Assembly (NCBI RefSeq): GCF_002968015.1
Contig: NZ_PUIP01000013.1
Location: 124,001-188,000, forward strand
DNA from: Massilia phosphatilytica
GTDB taxonomy: Bacteria; Pseudomonadota; Gammaproteobacteria; Burkholderiales; Burkholderiaceae_D
DNA length: 64,000 bases
Direction: 5' to 3'
Part shown: in pieces, positions 58,124-64,000 of the stretch
Numbering within the stretch: position 1 is the first letter of the stretch
Layout of the letters: every line of letters starts with the position of its first letter
Made by a program: the position numbers and the translations under genes
Notes under the pieces: model-generated
Databases searched by the model: none
Told to the model about the DNA's origin: nothing
What the model saw: only the letters and a program-made list of their open reading frames with translations

Positions 58124-58319
58124 TCCTGATGGTCCGCTGCCGGCGCCCGCCGCCGGCAGCCTGTCGTTCGAAAAAATCGATGAAAGGGGTGCAATTTTCT
58201 CGTTTTTTCATTCCCGGTCGGCCGCGCATAATGTCTCCATCGCAGCGAACAACGAAGAGCAGATCTTCGAAACGTTCGATGCAATATCGAACCCAAACCC
58301 GATAACATTGGAGAACACC

Positions 58320-59012
58320 ATGAGCAACGCCAAACTGGAAGTCCTGACCCCGCACAACTCGCAACTGATCATCATCGACCACCAGCCGCAGATGGCCTTC
58401 GGCGTGCAGTCGATCGACCGCCAGACCCTGAAGAACAACGTGGTCGGCCTGGCCAAGGCGGCCAAGGCCTTCGACATCCCGACCGTGATCACCACCGTCG
58501 AAAGCGACTCGTTCTCCGGCAAGACCTACCCGGAAATCCTGGATGTCTTCCCCGGCAAGGCCATCCTGGAACGCACGTCGATGAATTCCTGGGACGACCA
58601 GAAGGTGCGCGATGCGCTGAAGGCGAACGGCCGCAAGAAGATCATCGTCGCCGGCCTGTGGACGGAAGTGTGCAACACGACCTTCGCGCTGTCCGCGATG
58701 CTGGAAGGCGACTACGAGATCTACATGGTGGCCGATGCGTCGGGCGGCACGTCGAAGGACGCGCACGACTTCGCCATGCAGCGCATGGTGCAGGCCGGCG
58801 TCGTGCCCGTGACGTGGCAGCAGGTCCTGCTCGAATGGCAGCGCGACTGGGCGCACCGCGATACCTACGATGCCGTGATGAAGATCGTCACCGAACACTC
58901 GGGCGCATACGGCATGGGCGTCGACTACGCCTACACGATGGTGCACAAGGCACCGGCGCGCAACCGCGGCGACAACCCCGTCCTGGCCCCGGTTCCGGCC
59001 GTCGTCCGCTGA
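58320..59012 (+). CDS. Isochorismatase-fold hydrolase (YcaC-like)
   Basis: This 230-residue cysteine hydrolase has Asp in LIIIDHQPQMAFG, Lys in NGRKKIIVAGLWTEVCNTT (Lys, then catalytic Cys near 117) and family segment VVPVTWQQVLLEWQRDW, which resembles YcaC/nicotinamidase-like hydrolases. The start at 58320 follows TTGGAGAAC. It is a single gene with its own 196-bp upstream region. The physiological substrate is not known for most such proteins. Confidence 0.88.
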   Translation: MSNAKLEVLTPHNSQLIIIDHQPQMAFGVQSIDRQTLKNNVVGLAKAAKAFDIPTVITTVESDSFSGKTYPEILDVFPGKAILERTSMNSWDDQKVRDALKANGRKKIIVAGLWTEVCNTTFALSAMLEGDYEIYMVADASGGTSKDAHDFAMQRMVQAGVVPVTWQQVLLEWQRDWAHRDTYDAVMKIVTEHSGAYGMGVDYAYTMVHKAPARNRGDNPVLAPVPAVVR

Positions 59013-59032
59013 GCAGTGGAATTGACGTGGCG

Positions 59033-59488
59033 CTAGCGGCGCGTCGCCAGCGCGACGACCGCGGCGCCTGCGGCCACCACCAGCGCGTCCTCGACGAGGC
59101 CGCTGCGGGTCTGTCCGACCCGGGCCATGGCACGCTTGCGGGCGGCGAGCGTCAGGTAGGCCAGCGGCACCGCCGTCGCGACCGCGGCCACCGCGCCTTC
59201 CCGTTCACGGCCCCGTGGCGCCAGCGCCGAGCCGGCGATCCCGGCGCTCATCGTGCGCGCCAGAAGGCCCAGGAAGACCGTGCGGTCGGGCGCTGTCTTC
59301 ATCTTGTCGCCCAGTAGCTCGCCGACACCCATCGCCAGCGCGCCGAACTTGAACAGCGGACGGTCCAGCAGGGCAAGCTTGCCGGGCGTGCCGCGGTGAG
59401 CGAGGCGGGCCGTCGCGAGGGCGGCCATCGGCGTCATCGACCGTGCGCTGGCCACGGCGCCGATCAGGATGGAAGAGAGCAGGTTCAT
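59033..59488 (-). CDS. DUF4126-like small membrane protein
   Basis: This 151-residue protein has about three to four hydrophobic segments (LLSSILIGAVASARSM, TVFLGLLARTMSAGIAGSA, GAVAAVATAVPLAYLTL, ALVVAAGAAVVALATRR). The pattern of RSMTPMAALA at the start and DKMKTAPDRT resembles the DUF4126 family. It has no known function. It stands alone on the minus strand, convergent with the isochorismatase gene. Confidence 0.7.
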   Translation of the reverse strand: MNLLSSILIGAVASARSMTPMAALATARLAHRGTPGKLALLDRPLFKFGALAMGVGELLGDKMKTAPDRTVFLGLLARTMSAGIAGSALAPRGREREGAVAAVATAVPLAYLTLAARKRAMARVGQTRSGLVEDALVVAAGAAVVALATRR

Positions 59489-59532
59489 GGTCGTCGTCCC
59501 GAAGCGGTTCAGGTGGCAAGTCTATATGCAGT

Positions 59533-60120
59533 TCAGTCCGGCCCGGCGCACTGCTGCACCTGTGCCAGCGCCTTGCGATACGCGCGGCGGTACAGTTCGA
59601 TGCCGATGACCAGTAACACGGCCGACGCCAGCCACGCCAGGACGGGAGGCAGCTCGGATGCTTTGAACTCCCAGAGCGGCAGCGTGCACATCATGGCCAA
59701 CGCCGTCCAGGCCGGCCAGCGCCACGCGCCGGGATCACCGCCAGGCCGTCCGGTGCTGAATGCCAGGATCAGAAACGGGTTCGCAATCCAGGCCACGGAA
59801 TGGTCCAGGAACATCCAGCCGAATGCCAGCATGACGAGCCCGCTGAAGTTCGCCACCACCAGGGAAAACACGAACGACGCGACGCTGGCCCAGTACAGGT
59901 AGCGGTACCGGCTGGCGGCCAGCGCGGCGGCGGCCGCCACCTTGCCCGCCGCGAGATGCCGCCGGTGCGCCTCGACGGCTTGCGCATGGCCGGGACGGAA
60001 GCGCTGGATCTCGCTCGCGGTCGCGCGGGCCGGGCAGCCGCATTGCGCGCAGGCCGTCGCCTCGGCAGCGTTATCCGATGCGCAGGCCAGGCATTGCCAG
60101 TCGTAGGTGATGTCGTGCAT
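59533..60120 (-). CDS. Zinc-ribbon membrane protein
   Basis: The protein has 195 residues. The N-terminus has CLAC at residues 10-13 and CAQCGC near 24-29, a rubredoxin-like zinc ribbon (RanBP2-like spacing). Three to four membrane helices follow (about 80-100, 100-120, 130-150, 165-185). It starts 10 bp after the receiver gene, so it is the last gene of the kinase operon. It could be an output or regulatory partner; no function is known. Confidence 0.7.
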   Translation of the reverse strand: MHDITYDWQCLACASDNAAEATACAQCGCPARATASEIQRFRPGHAQAVEAHRRHLAAGKVAAAAALAASRYRYLYWASVASFVFSLVVANFSGLVMLAFGWMFLDHSVAWIANPFLILAFSTGRPGGDPGAWRWPAWTALAMMCTLPLWEFKASELPPVLAWLASAVLLVIGIELYRRAYRKALAQVQQCAGPD

Positions 60121-60130
60121 GGTTCGTTCG

Positions 60131-60505
60131 TTATCGGGCGCACGCCAGCCGCACGCACTCCGCCAGTTGTTCGGCATCGACAGGCTTGGCCAGGAAGCAC
60201 GCCGCCCCGCCGCGCAGCGCCCGCAGCCGCACGTGGTCGTCCGCGAACGCCGTCATCAAAATGACTGGCGGGGCCGCGGCAACGGCCCGCACCCGTTCCA
60301 GCAAGGTAAAACCGTCCATGCCGGGCATCTGCACGTCGCTGACGACGCAGTCGATGTCGTCGAGTCCGTGCGCCAGCAGTTGCCCGGCGCCCGGGAACAG
60401 ACTGACGCGGTAGCCATAGGCGCGCAGCAGGCCGCGCAGGCTCGTGCCCACGTCGGGGTCGTCGTCGACGAGCGCGACGTGAGGGGCGGGCAACTGGGTA
60501 TCCAT
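60131..60505 (-). CDS. Single-domain response regulator (receiver only)
   Basis: This 124-residue CheY-like receiver has the acidic pair in LVDDDPDVG, phosphoacceptor Asp in CVVSDVQMPGMDG (about residue 59), Thr in ILMTAFAD and Lys in FLAKPVDAEQ. It has no output domain. It follows the FixJ regulator by 37 bp; palindromic site E lies in that gap and overlaps the stop codon of the FixJ gene. It probably acts as phosphate sink or relay. Confidence 0.88.
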   Translation of the reverse strand: MDTQLPAPHVALVDDDPDVGTSLRGLLRAYGYRVSLFPGAGQLLAHGLDDIDCVVSDVQMPGMDGFTLLERVRAVAAAPPVILMTAFADDHVRLRALRGGAACFLAKPVDAEQLAECVRLACAR

Positions 60506-60542
60506 GCCGCGCAGCATACCGTCCCGCGCCAGGCGCACGGAA

Positions 60543-60558
60543 TCATACCTTGGTATGA
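60543..60558. promoter_or_regulatory. Palindromic site E (best copy of the shared dyad)
   Basis: TCATACC-TT-GGTATGA is a perfect 7-bp dyad around a TT centre, 38 bp upstream of the receiver gene. It ends on the stop codon of the FixJ-type regulator. It is the best match of the family at 5942, 10027, 12907 and 14111, and its place suggests autoregulation. Confidence 0.55.
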
Positions 60559-61199
60559 GTGGCATCCTGGCCATGTGTGATATCAAGGGCTTCGGCCATC
60601 CGCACGAGGTCCGCGAAGGTTTTCGCTTCCATCTTGCGCATTGCATTGCCGCGGTGGATCTTGACGGTGATTTCGCTCGTGCCCACTTCGCCCGCGATCT
60701 GCTTGTTCATCAGGCCGCGCACGGCCAGCGCCATGATCTGCTTTTCGCGCGGCGTGAGCGACGCGTAGCGGTTTGCCAGGGCCTCGTGCGCGTGGCGCTT
60801 CGCGCGGCGCGCACGGTCGCGCGCGAGGGCCTGGTGGACGGCGTCCAGCAGGTCCTGCTCGCGGAACGGCTTCGCGAGGAAGTCGACGGCGCCGCCTTTC
60901 ATCGCGCGCACCGTCATCGGGATGTCGCCGAAGCCGGTCATGAACACGACGGGGAGCGGCACGCCGTCGCGGTTCAGCTGGTCCTGCAGGTCGAGGCCGC
61001 TGGCGCCCTGCAGGCGCACGTCCAGCAGCAGGCAGCTGCACACGTCCGGCCGGCGCGCGCGAGCGAAGTCGGCCACGCTGGCGTAGCCGGCGACGTCGAT
61101 GCCGACGGAGCGCAGCAGCCGGGAGAGGCTGTCGCGCACGCCCGCGTCGTCGTCGACGACGTACACGAGTTCAGGGGAGGGAGTCGGACTGCTGTTCAT
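60543..61199 (-). CDS. FixJ-family response regulator (receiver plus LuxR-type HTH)
   Basis: This 218-residue regulator has a receiver with VVDDDAGVRDSL, phosphoacceptor Asp in CLLLDVRLQGASG (about 60), Thr in FMTGFGDIPM and Lys in DFLAKPF. The LuxR/GerE HTH at the C-terminus is LTPREKQIMALAVRGLMNKQ. The start at 61199 follows GGGGAGGGAG-like sequence and overlaps the kinase gene by 29 bp. Phosphorylated by the adjacent kinase, it should bind dyads such as site E. It may also accept phosphate from the orphan kinase at 3838-5865. Confidence 0.9.
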   Translation of the reverse strand: MNSSPTPSPELVYVVDDDAGVRDSLSRLLRSVGIDVAGYASVADFARARRPDVCSCLLLDVRLQGASGLDLQDQLNRDGVPLPVVFMTGFGDIPMTVRAMKGGAVDFLAKPFREQDLLDAVHQALARDRARRAKRHAHEALANRYASLTPREKQIMALAVRGLMNKQIAGEVGTSEITVKIHRGNAMRKMEAKTFADLVRMAEALDITHGQDATHTKV

Positions 61200-62652
61200 G
61201 GAGTGGCACTTCCTGGTGCGCTTCTGGGTGGACGGGGAGGTCGACACTGAACGTGGCGCCGGGCGGCGTGCTGTATGCGGCGATGCGGCCGCCGTGGCGG
61301 GCGATGATCGAGCGGCAGATCGGCAGGCCGAGGCCCATGCCGTCGGCCTTGGTCGAAAAGAACGGTTCGAACAGGCGCGGGCAGTCGGCGTCGGCGATGC
61401 CCGGGCCGCTGTCGCGCACGCTCACGCGGGCCATGCCGTCCTCCTGGCGCGTGCGCAGTTCCAGCCGGTTGTCCGGGAGGCCGTCCATCGCCTGCAGGGC
61501 ATTCATGATCAGGTTGATCAAGACCTGCTGCAGTTCGATGCGGTCGCCCATGACGGGCGGCAGGGCGGGCGCCAGGTCGACGCGCAGCGCCAGCGGACGC
61601 CGGTCCAGCTCGCGCTGCAGCAGCTCGACCGTGTCCTGCACGAGCGCGTTCAGGTCGAGCGCGACATGTTCCGGTTCGGTGCGGCGGGCCAGCGCGCGGA
61701 TGCGTCGGATGACCTGGCCCGCGCGTTCGCCGGCCTGAATGACGCCGTCCAGCGCGGCGAGCGCCTCGGCGATGTCGGGCTGCGCGCGGCCCAGCCAGCG
61801 CCGTCCGGCCTGGGCGTTGGCGACGATGGCCGTCAGCGGCTGGTTGACTTCGTGCGCGACGGATGCGGCGAGTTCGCCCAGCATGCTGACGCGGGCCGCG
61901 TGCGCCAGCTGGACGTGCGACGCGTGCAGTTGCTGCTCGGCTTCCACGCGCGCCGTGACGTCCGTGACGGCGCCCAGGTATTCGCAGCGGCCGTCGGCGT
62001 CGTACGAGGCCTCGGCCAGCACGTGCACGTGGCGGATCGTGCCGTCCGGGAGCAGCAGCCGGTGCGCGACGTCGATGTGGCCTTCGCACGCGAGCGTGCG
62101 GCGCAGCGCGGCCGTGACGAGCGGGCGGTCTTCCGGCAGGGTGTGCGCGAGCACGCGGTCCATGTCGGGCACGGCATCGCCCGGATAGCCGAAGATGCGC
62201 GCCGCTTCCTCCGACCACACCATCGCGCCGTCCGGCACGCGGATGCCGAAGCTGCCTGTGCGCGTGAGCCGCAGGGCGCCGGCGAGGAACGCCTGGCTGC
62301 GGCGCAAGGCCTGCTCGCGCTGGCGCAGCCGGTCCGTCGCCTGCTGGCGCTGGATCGCGAGCCAGGTCGTGATGGCGATGGCGGCGATGCTGACGAGTGC
62401 GCGTCCGGCCGGCGACGGCGCCACGCGCGGGCCGTGCGCGACGACGTAGGCGCCCATGGTCAGCAGCACGCAGGCCGCGCCCAGCGCGAGCATGTACCGG
62501 CGCGGCCACACGGGCGATGCCAGCAGCAGCACGACGACGTACATCACGGCGATGGCGGTGTCGAGCCGGGTGAAGGCGTCGACGGCGAAGATCGCGGCGG
62601 TGAGCAGCAGCAGGACGGCGGATTGCGCAGGGTGGTTGCGGCGTCGGGGCAT
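61171..62652 (-). CDS. Membrane sensor histidine kinase with PAS domain
   Basis: The protein has 493 residues. Residues 10-100 hold about four membrane segments (MASE-like sensor). A PAS domain follows at about 130-235 (RLTRTGSFGIRVPDGAMVWS). The kinase is in the C-terminal half: H-box VAHEVNQPL, N-box LINLIMNALQAM, G1 DSGPGIAD and G2 GMGLGLPICR. The H-box type matches the kinase at 3838-5865 (HEVNQPL). It is the first gene of the operon and overlaps the FixJ regulator gene by 29 bp. Confidence 0.9.
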   Translation of the reverse strand: MPRRRNHPAQSAVLLLLTAAIFAVDAFTRLDTAIAVMYVVVLLLASPVWPRRYMLALGAACVLLTMGAYVVAHGPRVAPSPAGRALVSIAAIAITTWLAIQRQQATDRLRQREQALRRSQAFLAGALRLTRTGSFGIRVPDGAMVWSEEAARIFGYPGDAVPDMDRVLAHTLPEDRPLVTAALRRTLACEGHIDVAHRLLLPDGTIRHVHVLAEASYDADGRCEYLGAVTDVTARVEAEQQLHASHVQLAHAARVSMLGELAASVAHEVNQPLTAIVANAQAGRRWLGRAQPDIAEALAALDGVIQAGERAGQVIRRIRALARRTEPEHVALDLNALVQDTVELLQRELDRRPLALRVDLAPALPPVMGDRIELQQVLINLIMNALQAMDGLPDNRLELRTRQEDGMARVSVRDSGPGIADADCPRLFEPFFSTKADGMGLGLPICRSIIARHGGRIAAYSTPPGATFSVDLPVHPEAHQEVPLHEQQSDSLP

Positions 62653-62801
62653 CGTAAGGACTCCAGGTCAGCCGCGAGCATACAACGGGGCGCGCCCGCG
62701 GCCAACTGCCAGAATGGATGGCGCGCACGATTGGCTGGCGCCCGTCCTTGGGTTAACATTTGTTTCACCCGCCGGCGCGCGCCGGGCACCAGGAGATTCC
62801 C

Positions 62802-63530
62802 ATGAAAGCAATCGTCACCGGCCACACGAGGGGCCTCGGCGCCGCGCTCGCCGCCAATCTGCTGGCGCGCGGCGTACCCGTCCTCGGCCTGGCGCGCAGC
62901 CGTTCGGCCGAACTGGCGGACGCCTATCCCGAATTGTTCGACGAGGTCGAACTCGACCTGGCCGACAGCGCCGCGCTGTCGCGCTGGCTCGCGGACGGCA
63001 TGCTGGGCGATTACCTGGACGGCACCGGCGCCGTCCTGCTGCTGAATAATGCGGGCATGGTCAGCCCCGTCGGCCCGCTCGACGTCCAGGATCCGCAAGC
63101 CGTGCTGCGCGCCGTGCAGTTGAACGTGGCGGCGCCGATGGCGCTCGCCGCCGCCGTCGTCCAGGCCAGCGACGGCGCGCAACGGCGCATTCTGCACATT
63201 TCCAGCGGTGCCGGCCGCAATGCGTACCCGGGATGGAGCGTCTACTGCGCCACCAAGGCCGCCCTCGACCAGCATGCGCGCGCGGTCGCCCTCGACTGCG
63301 AACGCGGGGTGCGCATCTGCAGCCTGGCGCCGGGCGTCATCGACACGAGCATGCAGGCCGAGATCCGCGCCACGCCGGAAGACCGCTTCCCCATGCGCAA
63401 GCGCTTCGTCGACCTGAAGGAGACGGGCGCGCTCGTCGAGCCGGACGAATGCGCCGAGCGGCTCGTCGACTACCTGCTCGGCGCCGGCTTTGGCGCCGAG
63501 GTGATCGCCGACCTGCGGACGGTCTCCTAA
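62802..63530 (+). CDS. Short-chain dehydrogenase/reductase (SDR), YciK/sepiapterin-like
   Basis: This 242-residue SDR has TGHTRGLGAALA (residues 6-17), LLNNAGMVSPVGPL, Ser in ILHISSGAGR and YCATK (Tyr, Lys) near 152. It has the shape of short SDRs that act on small carbonyls. CCAGGAG lies 5 bp upstream of the ATG at 62802. The 149-bp gap to the divergent kinase gene shows no clear operator. The stop overlaps the convergent GST gene by 4 bp. Confidence 0.9.
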   Translation: MKAIVTGHTRGLGAALAANLLARGVPVLGLARSRSAELADAYPELFDEVELDLADSAALSRWLADGMLGDYLDGTGAVLLLNNAGMVSPVGPLDVQDPQAVLRAVQLNVAAPMALAAAVVQASDGAQRRILHISSGAGRNAYPGWSVYCATKAALDQHARAVALDCERGVRICSLAPGVIDTSMQAEIRATPEDRFPMRKRFVDLKETGALVEPDECAERLVDYLLGAGFGAEVIADLRTVS

Positions 63531-64000
63531 GCGGCGGGTGCGCGCGGGATCTGCAGCCCCTCGATGACGGCCGGACGGGTGCGGAACGTTTCCAGCACGC
63601 GGCCCACTTCCGGGAAGCGGTCGAAGCCGACGATCTCGGCCGCGTCGTAGAAGCCCACCAGGTTGTTGACCCACGGGAAAGTGGCGACGTCGGCGATCGT
63701 GTACTCGTCGCCCATGATCCAGTCGCGGTCCTTCAGGTGGCCGTCCAGCACGCCCAGCAGGCGCTTGACTTCGTGCACGTAGCGGTCGCGCGGGCGCTTG
63801 TCCTCGTACTCGCGGCCGGCGAATTTATGGAAGAAGCCCAGCTGGCCGAACATCGGGCCGATGCCGCCCATCTGGAACATCAGCCACTGGATCGTCTCGT
63901 AGCGGCGTGCCGGGTCGGCGGGGAGCAGCTTGCCCGTCTTTTCGGCGAGGTACAGCAGGATCGCGCCCGACTCGAACAGCGGCAACGGCTTGCCGCCCGG
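63527..64000 (-). CDS. Glutathione S-transferase-like protein (N-terminus outside window)
   Basis: The reading frame is open to the right edge, so about 157 C-terminal residues are present. It shows the GSH-binding ESGAILLYLAEKTG motif near the cut and a C-terminal helical domain with DWIMGDEYTIADVATFPWV. This is the pattern of Nu-class or YfcG-like GSTs. The start and the first thioredoxin-fold strand lie beyond 64000. Confidence 0.88.
   Translation of the reverse strand, partial: PGGKPLPLFESGAILLYLAEKTGKLLPADPARRYETIQWLMFQMGGIGPMFGQLGFFHKFAGREYEDKRPRDRYVHEVKRLLGVLDGHLKDRDWIMGDEYTIADVATFPWVNNLVGFYDAAEIVGFDRFPEVGRVLETFRTRPAVIEGLQIPRAPAA

Noticed and set aside
1..64000. tRNA, rRNA, riboswitch or replication-origin signals
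   Set aside because: I saw no cloverleaf-type intergenic sequence, conserved rRNA words or DnaA-box cluster. Weak candidates were not distinguishable from GC-rich background.

Overview
The window is 64 kb of high-GC DNA, densely packed with genes. It looks like the chromosome of an aerobic betaproteobacterium of the Oxalobacteraceae, with Massilia/Telluria-type genomes the closest match. I base that on codon use, the many LysR regulators, FixJ-type two-component systems, quinate catabolism and an Rhs/type VI effector island. This is inference from gene content; no database search was run. I saw no rRNA, tRNA or CRISPR.

Left part (1-15.1 kb, mostly minus strand). It holds a truncated exported alpha/beta hydrolase, a DUF1275 membrane protein, an amidohydrolase, a short AraC regulator and a large HEVNQPL-type sensor kinase. 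Next comes a three-gene molybdenum hydroxylase operon (tri-haem cytochrome, 2Fe-2S subunit, Mo subunit), then a flavin monooxygenase-like gene, a methyltransferase, two LysR genes and a second chloroperoxidase-like hydrolase. Several intergenic gaps here carry the same 16-bp imperfect palindrome (consensus about TCATACS-AA-NGKATRN). A near-perfect copy lies in a FixJ-type two-component operon at 60.5 kb, which suggests one shared regulon.

Middle-left (15.2-27.7 kb) is metabolic and stress-related. It has an acyl-CoA synthetase with a quinone-reductase-like flavoprotein, a pirin-DoxX-OsmC-pirin group, a periplasmic paralogue of the first amidohydrolase, a LysR/aldo-keto reductase pair, small cysteine-rich hypotheticals, a GFA-family protein and a beta-lactamase-fold lipoprotein.

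The accessory island (27.8-43.9 kb) carries type VI secretion effectors without the secretion machine. A minus-strand operon encodes VgrG, an Eag (DUF1795) chaperone, a prePAAR/PAAR effector whose tail looks like an ADP-ribosyltransferase, its likely immunity protein, and three further immunity-like proteins (SUKH, TPR and one unknown). Divergent from it is a 1470-residue Rhs protein ending in a WHHH nuclease domain, followed by its immunity gene. Downstream is AT-richer debris: a decayed second Rhs copy, orphan immunity-like genes, a broken IS5-type transposase, and an aldo-keto reductase gene split by a promoterless toxin tail plus immunity gene.

Right part (43.9-64 kb). A TetR gene is followed by an IclR-controlled quinate/shikimate catabolic operon. 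In it the two halves of the QuiC-type dehydroshikimate dehydratase are separate genes, alongside a shikimate dehydrogenase homologue, type II dehydroquinase, a porin and an MHS transporter. Then come a GAF-GGDEF-EAL protein, a GlxA-type regulator with a TTG start, an M24-fold protein, two SDR genes with a LysR, a TonB-C-like protein, an isochorismatase-fold hydrolase, a DUF4126-like protein, the kinase/FixJ regulator/receiver/zinc-ribbon membrane protein operon, an SDR, and a GST truncated by the window edge.
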